The notes under the pieces: model-generated
The model's database searches: none
What the model saw: only the letters and a program-made list of their open reading frames with translations
Told to the model about the DNA's origin: nothing
Part shown: positions 1 through 8,768 of the stretch, piece by piece
Position numbering within the stretch: the stretch's first letter is position 1
How the letters are laid out: each line of letters begins with the position of its first letter
Origin: Anaerolineales bacterium
GTDB taxonomy: Bacteria > Chloroflexota > Anaerolineae > Anaerolineales > UBA4823
DNA length: 64,000 nucleotides
Direction: 5' to 3'
Assembly (NCBI GenBank): GCA_003105035.1
Contig: PQAL01000033.1
Span: forward strand, 79,613-143,612
Translations under genes and position numbers: made by a program

Positions 1-1017
1 GTTGTCTGTGATGCGCCGCGACCTGCCCTGCATGAAATCGCCCACCCAATTTCCCGGTTGGGAGGCCTGCGGGTGGTCGAGTAAATCGGCATAGATGCAC
101 AGCTCCTTGAGCTTGAGGAACCGGGGTATCTGCCCCAACCAATAGGGGGAAATACTAAATTCCTTTCGGTAGCCAGCCAGGTAATTGGCAAGGAAGGTTT
201 GGGCAAATTCACGGGCATGCGCTTCGCTCGTGGGATTATCAAGCACCATGCTATCGAAGAGCGCCATGGCTATGTCGATGGCGAACCAGCCCCACTGGCA
301 ATCATCGAAATCGATGATGACCATACTGCCATCCGGTTTAATGAGGAAGTTGGCGAAGTGCAGGTCATCATGAATCATGCCGAAATCTTCCTGCGAGCGA
401 GGCAGCTGTTTGAGTTCTTCAATCAGGTCCTGCAGCTGCTGGCGCGCCGGGTCGGAGCTGCCAGTTAATTTTCGCGTAGCTTCCAGAATCTCGTAAGATT
501 CAAACCAGGTGGGGCGGGTGAGCCCCGGATCCTCTGGCTGGTACCTGGCAGAAATGCGATGAAACTTGCCTGCTGCCCTGCCGATGGATTGGAACAGACT
601 GGGTGTCCAGGCTGAGACGGGGATGGTTTCCGCCAGGGTACCTTCTACTTTTTCAAAGGCAGTCAACGTGTAGCGCGATCCTTCGAATTCCAGGCTCTCC
701 ATGAGCAAGCCGTTTCTTGATGTCAGTGGTGAGGTCACTGGCGCAGCGTTGTTCGCCAGGTAGCTGACCCAATCAAGCATGGCCAGGGTCTGGCTGGGGG
801 GGCAGTCTTCCACGCCAATACGCAGGATGGCCGCCTGATCACCCTGGGTAAATTGGTAGACTGCGTTGTAATGACCCCCGGAAAGCGGGACGAGGCTTTC
901 AGGCGTGGTGCCATACAGCTGGCAGGCGAGGGCAAGCAGGTCAGGGTGGAGCATATAGTTGAATTGTACCAGGAGCAGTGCCAGGCAGTTTGGCGAAATG
1001 ATACGTCTAGGTGACAT
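1..1017 (-). CDS. Phosphotransferase enzyme family (APH/choline kinase-like), C-terminus beyond window
   Basis: The frame is open from an ATG at 1017 down to base 1, giving at least 339 residues, and it continues past the left edge. The protein has the protein-kinase-like phosphotransferase fold used by aminoglycoside and homoserine kinases: a catalytic HDDLHFANFL loop (the HxDxxxxN pattern) followed by VIIDFDDCQWG, which carries the metal-binding Asp. A second in-frame ATG at 954 (MLHPDLLAL) would give a more usual N-terminus; neither start has a clear Shine-Dalgarno sequence. The substrate cannot be read from sequence: this family acts on small alcohols, sugars or drugs. The gene is divergent from the D-aminoacylase gene. 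Family assignment is firm, and a resistance role is not implied. Confidence 0.85.
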   Translation of the reverse strand, partial: MSPRRIISPNCLALLLVQFNYMLHPDLLALACQLYGTTPESLVPLSGGHYNAVYQFTQGDQAAILRIGVEDCPPSQTLAMLDWVSYLANNAAPVTSPLTSRNGLLMESLEFEGSRYTLTAFEKVEGTLAETIPVSAWTPSLFQSIGRAAGKFHRISARYQPEDPGLTRPTWFESYEILEATRKLTGSSDPARQQLQDLIEELKQLPRSQEDFGMIHDDLHFANFLIKPDGSMVIIDFDDCQWGWFAIDIAMALFDSMVLDNPTSEAHAREFAQTFLANYLAGYRKEFSISPYWLGQIPRFLKLKELCIYADLLDHPQASQPGNWVGDFMQGRSRRITDN

Positions 1018-1050
1018 TTGAATATGCCCGCTAACCTGTGTGTCAGAATG

Positions 1051-1078
1051 GCGACAGAAAATTAATCTCTACTATAAT
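1051..1078 (+). promoter_or_regulatory. Candidate promoter of the D-aminoacylase gene
   Basis: GCGACA at 1051-1056 and TATAAT at 1073-1078 are separated by 16 bp. The -10 box is perfect, while the -35 box matches TTGACA at four of six positions. Transcription would begin near 1085, placing the 1099-1127 palindrome in the 5' untranslated region of the gene at 1161. The region also drives a divergent gene, so part of it may serve the other strand. Confidence 0.4.
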
Positions 1079-1098
1079 TAATCCATCCGTGGATGGTC

Positions 1099-1127
1099 GT
1101 AGAGACGCAGCACTGCTGCCTCTCTAC
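1099..1127. repeat. 13-3-13 palindromic repeat, copy A
   Basis: GTAGAGACGCAGC and GCTGCCTCTCTAC form a hairpin with a 3-nt loop and one C-C mismatch. A second copy of the same length and plan lies at 57489-57517. The two agree at 21 of 29 positions, and several differences are compensatory within the stem. No T-run follows this copy, so it is unlikely to be a terminator here. It lies between two divergent genes. Confidence 0.6.
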
Positions 1128-1160
1128 GAATGACATTATTAAAGACATTGGTTAAAAACT

Positions 1161-2813
1161 ATGATCTCCTATGATATTGTGCTTAACAATGGACGCATCC
1201 TGGATGGCTGTGGCAACCCCTGGTATGAGGGTGACCTGGCGATCCAGGCGGGGAGGATCGCCAAGATTGCCCCACCCGGCACAGCGCGGGGGAAACGAAT
1301 TATCGACCTGGCAGGCAGGTTCGTCTCACCCGGTTTTATTGATATCCACACCCATTCCGACCTGTCCATTCTGGTCAACCGGCGGGCAGAGAGCGTAATC
1401 AGGCAGGGAGTAACCACAGAGCTGATTGGTAACTGCGGGATGAGCCCGGCACCTGTCGCTGAATCCCACCAGGTTGAGCTCAAGCGCTATTGGGGTCCGA
1501 TCTCCGAGCAGGCAGATGTGACTTGGAGCTGGCGTACGTTCGGTGAATACCTGGACACCCTGGAGCAAGGCGGGCTGGGAATCAACATTGCATCATTGGC
1601 GGGGCACGGCGCGCTGCGCATGGCAGTGGTAGGGTTGGAGGAGTGTGCGCCTTCGAAAGCTGAATTAGAGCGCATGCAAGTCATGTTGGAAGAAGCGCTA
1701 CAGGCAGGTGCAGTCGGTTTGTCGACTGGGCTGGTGTATCCACCGGGGTGTTTCGCTAAAACCGAAGAGATTATCGCCCTGGGTAAGGTGGTCGCCAGGT
1801 ACCATGGCTTTTACGCCTCGCACATCCGCGGTGAGCGGGAGACCATCCTGGAGGCCGTAGCAGAAGCAATCCGCATTGGAAAGGAAGCCGGTATCCCGGT
1901 GCAGATCTCGCACAATGCCCCAAAATTTGGGGCATCCCAGGATGCCAGCGCCAACCTGCGTTTGGTGGAGCATGCCCGCCTGGGCGGGCAGGATGTGACT
2001 GTGGATAATGACCTACACACCGACCTGGGTCCTTCGCTCACCGGTGGGCTGCCGCAGGAATTTGAAGACCTGCCAGCCGAGCAGATTGCAGTCCTACTCA
2101 ATGATCCTGAAAAGCGAGCCTCGATTCGCCAGGAGATTGTGGAGGATAAAAAGCCCGCATTTGGGCCTGTGGGGTTGCTCAAGCATGGCCAGTGGCACAG
2201 GATCACCATGCTTCACGCACCCCACAGCCAAGAGGTGGTAGGCAAAACCATCCAGGCTATTGCCACGGAGCGAGGCGCTGATCCCTTTGATGTTTATTTT
2301 GACTTGATCATCGCCAATGGGCACCAGGCGGAGGCGATCTTTGACTATATCGATGAAGCCAATATCCGCATCCTGCTACAGCACCCGGCAGTGATGATCT
2401 CATCCGATGGCCAGGTGCTGGCACCTTACGGTTTCCTGAACGACCCGCCGCCTTATTCCCCGTGCAGCTACGGAGAGTTCCCTGGCGTGCTGGAGCGGTA
2501 TGTGCGCGACAACCCGGTGTTGAGCCTCCAGGAAGCCATCCGTAAAATGACCTCCTTCCCCGCCCAGCGCCTGGGGATGCTGGATCGCGGCGTGTTACGC
2601 CCTGGGGCCTTGGCAGACGTGGTGGTATTCGACCTGGAGCGCATGCACGACCGGGCGACCAACCTATACCCCCACAACTACCCGTTTGAGAACTTCCCCC
2701 ACCAGTACCCGGAAGGGATCGATGTGGTGCTCGTTAATGGGGAGGTGGTGGTGGAGAATGGTGAGCATACCGGCGCATTACCTGGCAGGGTTTTGCGGCA
2801 TGGCAGGGGATAA
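1161..2813 (+). CDS. N-acyl-D-amino-acid deacylase / D-aminoacylase family amidohydrolase
   Basis: A 550-residue metal-dependent amidohydrolase of the D-aminoacylase branch, which removes the acyl group from N-acyl-D-amino acids; some relatives act on other cyclic amides. GFIDIHTHSD at residues 58-67 holds the first metal-site histidines. The branch-typical bridging Cys is in GNCG (Cys92). Further ligands are His221 (SHIRGE), His251 (ISHNAPKFG) and the catalytic Asp416 (SSDG). This order and spacing match the Alcaligenes D-aminoacylase. Length is close to the family's larger members. No signal peptide is seen, so a cytoplasmic enzyme is expected. No clear Shine-Dalgarno precedes the ATG. Exact acyl-amino-acid preference is not predictable. 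Confidence 0.9.
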   Translation: MISYDIVLNNGRILDGCGNPWYEGDLAIQAGRIAKIAPPGTARGKRIIDLAGRFVSPGFIDIHTHSDLSILVNRRAESVIRQGVTTELIGNCGMSPAPVAESHQVELKRYWGPISEQADVTWSWRTFGEYLDTLEQGGLGINIASLAGHGALRMAVVGLEECAPSKAELERMQVMLEEALQAGAVGLSTGLVYPPGCFAKTEEIIALGKVVARYHGFYASHIRGERETILEAVAEAIRIGKEAGIPVQISHNAPKFGASQDASANLRLVEHARLGGQDVTVDNDLHTDLGPSLTGGLPQEFEDLPAEQIAVLLNDPEKRASIRQEIVEDKKPAFGPVGLLKHGQWHRITMLHAPHSQEVVGKTIQAIATERGADPFDVYFDLIIANGHQAEAIFDYIDEANIRILLQHPAVMISSDGQVLAPYGFLNDPPPYSPCSYGEFPGVLERYVRDNPVLSLQEAIRKMTSFPAQRLGMLDRGVLRPGALADVVVFDLERMHDRATNLYPHNYPFENFPHQYPEGIDVVLVNGEVVVENGEHTGALPGRVLRHGRG

Positions 2814-2819
2814 ATTTTA

Positions 2820-3530
2820 CTAGCCGACGGGATTGTGGCTGCCGAGGAAGCGGTATGCCCCAATCGATTGAATGAAGATGCTGATGATAGAAGCGTAGGC
2901 GATAATCTTTTGGCCAACCACCTGAATGACCAACCCCTGGGGTGAGTCGAAGCTGGGACCGTTGGTGAGCAGCAGGTAATACCCAATCAGCATCAAGCAG
3001 AAAACGGTGAATACCCAGGCGTACACCTTGGGATAGTGCTTATCAATGAACATGGCCGGCAGGTAGCATAGCACGGCCAGGGGGAACAAGCGGAAGGCCC
3101 AAATGACAAAAAACACGTGGGCAGATCGGGCTACATCGGCGGGTGCGAAGGCGATGCCCATGAAGCAAATTCCAGCCACTATTCCCAGGCCCGAGCCGAC
3201 CCAGCTGAACACTTGTTGCAAGCGGCTGGTCCGGAAGAAGCGCGGGAAGATCACAAAAAAGAGCACCAGGCAAGCCCCCGCGGCTCCCAGCGAGATGATG
3301 AATAATCTGGCAGAGGTCCAATTAGGCTTGCCGGATAGGGCTGTCAGCATTCCCAGGTTACTCAGGAAGCTGTGGGTAAGCGAGTAGCCAGAGCGGGAAT
3401 GATCGTCCACCGAGCCACCGGCATAGGTGAGCATGGCAAGCAGGGTGAGAATCACGAAGGCACCGCAGCCAATTGCGATTGCCAGGTACGAACGGCGGAG
3501 TTTTTGTTTGGAAGCTGCGTTTATCATCAT
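2820..3530 (-). CDS. DUF998 family integral membrane protein
   Basis: A 236-residue multi-spanning membrane protein with about six hydrophobic segments. The loop after the first segment contains HSRSGYSLTHSFLSNLGM, the kind of GY..SFLSxLG sequence typical of the DUF998 family, whose function is unknown. The gene is convergent with the D-aminoacylase, with only 6 bp between the stop codons. Its promoter at 3538-3566 is close to consensus and sits so near the ATG that the mRNA would have essentially no leader. A second ATG follows immediately (codon 2). Confidence 0.8.
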   Translation of the reverse strand: MMINAASKQKLRRSYLAIAIGCGAFVILTLLAMLTYAGGSVDDHSRSGYSLTHSFLSNLGMLTALSGKPNWTSARLFIISLGAAGACLVLFFVIFPRFFRTSRLQQVFSWVGSGLGIVAGICFMGIAFAPADVARSAHVFFVIWAFRLFPLAVLCYLPAMFIDKHYPKVYAWVFTVFCLMLIGYYLLLTNGPSFDSPQGLVIQVVGQKIIAYASIISIFIQSIGAYRFLGSHNPVG

Positions 3531-3537
3531 AATCAGG

Positions 3538-3566
3538 ACTATACACGTGTGTCAGGGGTGTGTCAA
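3538..3566 (-). promoter_or_regulatory. Near-consensus sigma-70-type promoter, predicted leaderless
   Basis: Read on the minus strand, TTGACA (3566-3561), a 17-bp spacer and TATAGT (3543-3538) make a nearly perfect promoter. Seven bases separate the -10 box from the ATG at 3530, so the expected first transcribed base is at or next to the start codon. Confidence 0.7.
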
Positions 3567-3828
3567 GGAAGTGCGGGTAGAGTCACCTGGGTTGAGACTC
3601 TTGGGCAGGTATTTTTATCAGGTACCTGCATCATCGATGGCCTGAGAATATTGGCTCGACCGAGCCAGGCGGATGGCAAACTTGAGGTAGGTGCAGCACA
3701 GGCAGAAATATGAATGACCTGCCTAGTGCTAAAGTCATTAAACGAAAATTCATGCAACATGGTATATATATAGGCAAGCATAATCTACGGAGATACTGCG
3801 GAAGGCTGTTACAGAGAGAGGAATATTC

Positions 3829-4698
3829 ATGGAAGCCAGTGTGCCAGTGAAATATCGGCGGACGGTGGGTGAAGAGCTGCTCAGGCCGTATGGCGTCACC
3901 CTGGATGTACAGGACCAGATGTGGGTGACAGAGGCAGGCGGTGGAAGGGTGACCCAGCTGGATGGGGATGGAAAGCGGCTCAGGTCATTTGGCCGAGGGG
4001 AAGGCAGCCTGCTCAAGAAAATTGGCAGGTTGCACCAGCCAGCAGCAACCGCAATGGATAAGATGGGTAATTTTTATGTGGCTGATTTTAAATTGAGCCA
4101 GGTGCTAAAATATGACCCACAGGGCCACTTCATCAAGGCTATTGGGCAACACGGCAAGGAAGAGGGCCAATTCATCCATCCCTGGAGCATTAAGACCGAT
4201 CCTGAAGGTTACCTGTGGGTGGTGGACCGGGATAACCATCGCCTGCAGAAATTTGACACTGAGGGTAACTTTATTGCCAAGATTGGCAAGACCAAGCAGG
4301 AAGGCCCGGGAGGTGGCGGGTTCAACCAGCCCAGTGACCTGGCATTCGACAGCGAAGGCAATATCTACGTGACTGACAAGCTGAATTGCAGGGTGGTGAA
4401 ATTTGACCCGCAGGGGAATTACCTGGCAAAGTTTGGCAAGGTCGGCCAGGAAAAAGGACATTTTTCTGACCCGCGCGGCATTGCCATCGATCGTAACGAG
4501 CGCGTGTTTATCACCGATGCCTACCTGGATTACGTGTTGGTCTTTCACACCAGCGGGCGCTTCCTCTTCTCGTTTGGCGGCCCGTTCGATGTGGGCGGCT
4601 CGCTGTACCGGCCGATCGGGATCGCAGTAAATAGCCAAGGGACCATTTACATCTGTGACAGCCGCAACAACCGCATCATGATATTTGATAAAAAGTAA
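3829..4698 (+). CDS. NHL-repeat beta-propeller protein
   Basis: A 289-residue protein built almost entirely of NHL repeats of about 45 residues. Each has a pattern such as GVTLDVQDQMWVTEAGGGRV, DLAFDSEGNIYVTDKLNCRV or GIAVNSQGTIYICDSRNNRI, so about six blades. Such propellers bind ligands or partner proteins and have no common catalytic role. There is no signal peptide or lipobox, which is unusual since many bacterial NHL proteins are exported. A good Shine-Dalgarno (GAGAGAGGA) precedes the ATG. The substrate or partner is unknown. A stand-alone cytoplasmic sensor or scaffold is an inference. Confidence 0.85.
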   Translation: MEASVPVKYRRTVGEELLRPYGVTLDVQDQMWVTEAGGGRVTQLDGDGKRLRSFGRGEGSLLKKIGRLHQPAATAMDKMGNFYVADFKLSQVLKYDPQGHFIKAIGQHGKEEGQFIHPWSIKTDPEGYLWVVDRDNHRLQKFDTEGNFIAKIGKTKQEGPGGGGFNQPSDLAFDSEGNIYVTDKLNCRVVKFDPQGNYLAKFGKVGQEKGHFSDPRGIAIDRNERVFITDAYLDYVLVFHTSGRFLFSFGGPFDVGGSLYRPIGIAVNSQGTIYICDSRNNRIMIFDKK

Positions 4699-4721
4699 GC
4701 CAGCTACCACCCACATTGTGA

Positions 4722-4757
4722 TATTGCCAACTCGGTTTTAAGTATTTATTGGCAATA
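4722..4757 (+). terminator. Weak stem-loop after the NHL gene
   Basis: TATTGCCAA (4722-4730) and TTGGCAATA (4749-4757) are perfect 9-bp arms around an 18-nt loop. The loop is T-rich but there is no T-run after the stem, so termination is uncertain. A TATAAT at 4763-4768 directly follows and may be the -10 box of the acetyltransferase gene at 4853. Confidence 0.3.
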
Positions 4758-4852
4758 GCTAATATAATCTACAATGAACCGCCATCCAGTCCTGTTGCTG
4801 AGCGGCTTGATTCGAGCGGGCGGGATCATTATTGCCGGAGGGAGGCTGATCA

Positions 4853-5491
4853 ATGAGAATTGTTGATATGCAAACCTGGCCGAGGCATGAGCATTACCAG
4901 TTTTTCAAAGGCTTTAATCACCCACATTTCAACATGTGTGCAAATGTCGATCTGACGCACTTACGGCCGTACATCAAGTCGCATCAGATCTCATTCAGCG
5001 TTGCCATCACCTATCTCATCTCCAGGTCAGCCAATGCCATCCCCGAGTTCCGCTACCGCATGCGGGATGGTGTGCTCGTGGAGCATGAGACCGTCAGCCC
5101 ATCGGTAACCATCCTGGTGGAAAATGACCTGTTCAGTTTCTGTTTACTAGAATATACCCATGACTTCCAGGTATTTGCCAACCAGGCAACGCAGCTGATC
5201 GCCTTGGTGAAGGAGAACCCTACCCTGAAAGACCCACCGAATCGCGACGACCTGCTATACATGACCGCCATCCCCTGGGTGTCGTTCACCAGTTTTACCC
5301 ACCCGATGCGCCAGCACCCGGCCGACTATATCCCACGTTTCGCCTGGGGCAAAATTACTGACAATGGCGGGAGGAGCCAGATGCCATTAAGCGTGCAGGG
5401 TCATCACGAGCTGATGGATGGGATCCACATGGGCAGGTTATACATGATTTTGGAGGATCTCCTGGCCCATCCGGAGACAACCTTAGGATAA
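4853..5491 (+). CDS. Chloramphenicol acetyltransferase-like (CatA fold) O-acetyltransferase
   Basis: A 212-residue acetyltransferase of the classical CAT fold, normal length for the trimeric enzyme. The active-site motif HHELMDG (residues 184-190) corresponds to HHAVCDG of CAT-I, with catalytic His185 and the structural Asp189. The N-terminal RHEHYQFFKGFNHPHFN is also typical. The family moves acetyl from acetyl-CoA to a hydroxyl acceptor, chloramphenicol in the known resistance enzymes. Environmental relatives often have unknown acceptors, so drug resistance is possible but not shown. A strong Shine-Dalgarno (GGAGGGAGG) precedes the ATG. No mobile element flanks it. Confidence 0.88.
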   Translation: MRIVDMQTWPRHEHYQFFKGFNHPHFNMCANVDLTHLRPYIKSHQISFSVAITYLISRSANAIPEFRYRMRDGVLVEHETVSPSVTILVENDLFSFCLLEYTHDFQVFANQATQLIALVKENPTLKDPPNRDDLLYMTAIPWVSFTSFTHPMRQHPADYIPRFAWGKITDNGGRSQMPLSVQGHHELMDGIHMGRLYMILEDLLAHPETTLG

Positions 5492-5959
5492 GAATCCAGC
5501 TGCTTGCTGAGCAGGCTCCTGGCTACACAAAATGGGGCAGGAACAGCCATTCATGCTTTAAGAGAATTCACCTGTTGTCCATGATAAATCGCATCGTGAA
5601 GATTTATCGACGATATGCTCGTCGGAAATGAGCTTAGGGAAACCGTTACTGAACCGGTTGCCAGGATAAACCGATCGATGCCCCAGCCCGCCAACTCGAA
5701 CGAACCGATATCAGGACCACTGCCCTCCAGCCACTGTTAGCACCAATAAGACGATTTTCTTACTTGTGTAAGTCATCTATCCTGTAGAACCCGGGCATGT
5801 GTTCGCACTTATGATTGCGATACGATGCGGTGATGAGCTCAGAGGGATACGATGGGTATCTTTTAACTGTAGCGAATATTTAGGTTGAGAGCCAGAAATT
5901 TTTAGATATCAATTTACTTTGGATGTATACTAGATAGCCATGGCAGGGCGTGTCCAGAT
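5492..5959. other. Gene-free 468-bp intergenic region
   Basis: No convincing reading frame is present. It holds a perfect 6-bp hairpin (CGACGA/TCGTCG, 5608-5624, 5-nt loop) without a T-run. A possible -10 box TATACT lies at 5926-5931, about 30 bases before the next ATG. Composition becomes AT-richer toward the right, like the following GT39-like gene. Confidence 0.5.
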
Positions 5960-7507
5960 ATGAATAAGAAGTTATTACCGATCATTCTGGTAGGGGTGAT
6001 TTTTTTATCGGTGGTGATATTTTATGCTCCCACCAATAATTGGAATTGGGATCCTTCTTTTTATTACGCCCAGATCAGGTCTCCGATCATCGAGAATGAT
6101 CTAAATTTTCGAAACGAGACGATCACGCGCGATATTTGTACACCCGCTACGGTGACCGGGCTGCAGGGGAGCATTTGGCCAATCGGGCCAGGCATATTAT
6201 GGTCACCTTTTTTCCTATTGGCACACCTGTTCGTGTCTATCGTAATCCCTGCAAAAGCAAATGGTTTTTCTGTTCCCTATATTGCACTGGTTTCATTCGG
6301 CTCGGCGTTTTATGGAATGGCCGGTGTATTTATACTGTATAAAGTTTGTCGTTATTATGCTGGGAGATTCTTGTCCATAATCACCGTCTTGCTCACCCTT
6401 TTTGCCACGCCAGTGTTCTATTACATCTATCGCCAGCCGATTATGCCGCATTCTACCGGCTTTTTTATTGCCGCACTCTTGTTACTTTGTACCATCATGT
6501 TGATAAAGAACCAGATTGACCAGAAATGGAGTGGATTGATATTCGGCGTACTGGTCGGGTTATCTTTCCTGTTACGCTGGGCAGGCATCCTGGTGGTTAT
6601 CTTCCCCCTGGTGTACTTCATTAGTGCGATTACTCAATCCGTTAAAGCCAGGGATCCGCGTGAGTTACGGCGTTGGATTATTCAGATATTCGTGGGGGTA
6701 CTCAGCTTTGTCCTGACGATATCTCCTCAATTGGCCTTGTGGCAGCGTTTATATGCGAATTTTCTGGTCATGCCCCAGGGAGCCGGCACATTTGTCGACA
6801 ACCTCCTGCCGATTAACCTTTTCAAAGTCTTTTTTGATACCAATCGAGGCATCATATTCTGGTGCCCGTTTGTGTTAATTGGCATGCTTGGCATCATTCG
6901 CATTCCTGAACTAAAGCTTCGCATTCCAGGCCTGATTTATCTGGTCAGCCAGATCATCATCATTGGATATCGTCTGGATTGGTTCAGTGGGGGTGGCTTT
7001 GGTGCACGATATTTTGTGGAGCTACTCCCCATGCTTGCCGTGGGTTTCATCTGCCTGGTGCGTGGTTTTTCGGAGAAGCCAGTTGCGCGGGTGGCTTTAG
7101 CCATCCTGGCCGCCGCCCTGATCATACATCAATTCGTTTTAGTCTATGTAGTTGAGCAAGCGATCAATAATTGGCTGAATTTTGCTGATTATCTCAAAGG
7201 ATTACCGCTCGGGAAGCGCTGGCAGCTCAACAGCTTGATCCGGCTGGTGAAAAATCCAGGATTGTGGTTCGAGTTCCGGCCTTATACCAGCTTACTCAGG
7301 CAATCGATCCTGGTCAACCTGGTTTCAGGTGTGCTTGACCTTCGTGCTTATTTAATATCTGCAACCGCCGCCGTATTAGCACCCTTGGCAGTTGTACTCG
7401 TTTTATGGACGAAAAAACTGAAACGGAGTATGCTGCTACCTTATATACCGATAGGAGTAGTCATGTACATGGTTACCTGGGCAGTATATTTGACGGTGGT
7501 AGGTTAA
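5960..7507 (+). CDS. GT39-like multi-spanning membrane glycosyltransferase
   Basis: A 515-residue protein with about ten to eleven hydrophobic segments. A lumenal/periplasmic loop after the first segment contains NNWNWDPSFYYAQIRSP, where the conserved acidic residue of GT-C enzymes is expected (Asp in WDPS). These polyprenyl-phosphate-sugar-dependent transferases decorate lipids or proteins outside the membrane. Sequence outside the topology is weakly diagnostic, so the exact family is uncertain. The Shine-Dalgarno is poor. The gene is noticeably AT-richer than its neighbours, with many TTT/ATT codons, which may point to different ancestry. It stands alone between intergenic regions. Confidence 0.6.
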   Translation: MNKKLLPIILVGVIFLSVVIFYAPTNNWNWDPSFYYAQIRSPIIENDLNFRNETITRDICTPATVTGLQGSIWPIGPGILWSPFFLLAHLFVSIVIPAKANGFSVPYIALVSFGSAFYGMAGVFILYKVCRYYAGRFLSIITVLLTLFATPVFYYIYRQPIMPHSTGFFIAALLLLCTIMLIKNQIDQKWSGLIFGVLVGLSFLLRWAGILVVIFPLVYFISAITQSVKARDPRELRRWIIQIFVGVLSFVLTISPQLALWQRLYANFLVMPQGAGTFVDNLLPINLFKVFFDTNRGIIFWCPFVLIGMLGIIRIPELKLRIPGLIYLVSQIIIIGYRLDWFSGGGFGARYFVELLPMLAVGFICLVRGFSEKPVARVALAILAAALIIHQFVLVYVVEQAINNWLNFADYLKGLPLGKRWQLNSLIRLVKNPGLWFEFRPYTSLLRQSILVNLVSGVLDLRAYLISATAAVLAPLAVVLVLWTKKLKRSMLLPYIPIGVVMYMVTWAVYLTVVG

Positions 7508-7580
7508 AAATAATCTTTAGAATAATGAAGCTGATATAACAATTTACGCTGAATAACTGCTAAAGGGAGGAAGTAATCTC

Positions 7581-8342
7581 ATGTATACCACAGATCTATA
7601 TGAAGGCATGCTTGCAGAGACCGTTATCCTGCCGGGTTACCACGCAGACCTGATCAATGCATATTTTGCCCGGCCGCTGGGGGCGGGGCCATTCCCCGGC
7701 ATGCTGCTCATTCACCACCTGCCCGGTTGGGATGAATGGTACCGCGACACGGCCCGCAAGTTCGCTGAGCATGGCTATGCCACCCTGTGCCCAAACCTGT
7801 ACTTCAGGGATGGGCATGGCACCCCTGAAGATGTCGCTGCCAAGGTCCGTGGTGCGGGAGGTGTCGCTGATGACCAGGTGCTGGGCGATGTAGCAGCTGC
7901 CCTGGCAATGCTGCTGGCCTTACCGTATGTGAACGGCAAAGCAGGTGTCTTCGGGACGTGCTCAGGCGGCCGGCATGCCTATCTATCGGCCTGCCGCATC
8001 CCGGGGTTCGCCGCCCTGGTGGACTGTTGGGGTGGACGGGTGGTGATGGCACCCGAGGAGCTGACCCCCAAGCAACCAGTGGCGCCAGTGGATTACACCA
8101 CCAGCCTGAGCTGCCCGGTGCTGGGGATCTTCGGCAACGATGACCGCAGCCCCACGCCACAGCAGGTGGATGAGCTGGAAGCCGCGCTGAAGAACCACGG
8201 GAAAAATTATGAATTCCACCGTTACGACGGTGCCGGGCATGGTTTCTTCTATCACAACCGGCCCAATTACCGCCAGGCACAGGCCGTGGATGGTTGGGAC
8301 AAGGTCTTTACATTCCTTAACAAACACCTGAAAGGAAGCTGA
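7581..8342 (+). CDS. Dienelactone hydrolase family protein
   Basis: A 253-residue alpha/beta hydrolase. The nucleophile elbow GTCSGG carries Cys127, the cysteine nucleophile typical of dienelactone hydrolases. Asp187 or Asp188 in GNDDRSP and His220 in DGAGHGF complete the triad. Known members open the lactone ring in chlorocatechol degradation, but most genomic members have unknown substrates, and no catechol pathway genes are nearby. A strong Shine-Dalgarno (GGGAGGAAG) precedes the start. The next gene (DUF6295) begins 2 bases after the stop, so the two are co-transcribed and probably functionally linked. Confidence 0.9.
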   Translation: MYTTDLYEGMLAETVILPGYHADLINAYFARPLGAGPFPGMLLIHHLPGWDEWYRDTARKFAEHGYATLCPNLYFRDGHGTPEDVAAKVRGAGGVADDQVLGDVAAALAMLLALPYVNGKAGVFGTCSGGRHAYLSACRIPGFAALVDCWGGRVVMAPEELTPKQPVAPVDYTTSLSCPVLGIFGNDDRSPTPQQVDELEAALKNHGKNYEFHRYDGAGHGFFYHNRPNYRQAQAVDGWDKVFTFLNKHLKGS

Positions 8343-8344
8343 GC

Positions 8345-8617
8345 ATGTGCACCATGATTGCCAAACAAGTGAGCGTCACGGGGAGTGGGAAGGCTACAAA
8401 CAGTTGGTTCGCGGTTGACCAGGCCAGCGTGAGCTATGACCATCCTTTCGATATGCCCCTGGAATACAGCCTGAACCTCGACTTCACCAACCAGGGCAGC
8501 GGACCAGGCGCTCGCGTGGCTGTGGAGCTGGATGCCGAGTCGGCTCGTAAGCTGGTGGCTGCGATCCAGGAAGTGCTGAGGCAGGCGGAAGCGGGTGGAT
8601 TCCTGATAAGAAGTTAG
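8345..8617 (+). CDS. DUF6295 family small protein
   Basis: A 90-residue protein starting MCTMIAKQVSVTGSGK and including a central SYDHPFDMPLEYSLNLDF segment and a C-terminal helix (ESARKLVAAIQEVL). This matches, from memory, the DUF6295 family of short uncharacterised proteins. Its Shine-Dalgarno (AAAGGAAG) lies in the last codons of the dienelactone hydrolase gene, so translation is probably coupled. The conserved Cys at position 2 and His in YDHPF could bind a metal or ligand, which is speculation. Cytoplasmic. Confidence 0.75.
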   Translation: MCTMIAKQVSVTGSGKATNSWFAVDQASVSYDHPFDMPLEYSLNLDFTNQGSGPGARVAVELDAESARKLVAAIQEVLRQAEAGGFLIRS

Positions 8618-8768
8618 CTGGTGTTAGGGACAGCCCGCGTGCGAAGGGTAATGTTAATATGCGGGCATGGGGAACCAAACCTGCCCGGCGTTTTGGTATC
8701 TATACGCTTGCGAACGAGTACCCGCACTCTTGAGCAAATAGCAGTTTTTTGAGGAGGCACTTACCCCC

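Noticed and set aside
5600-5630. Hairpin at 5608-5624 as a terminator
   Set aside because: Short stem, no T-run, and over 100 bases after the nearest stop codon.
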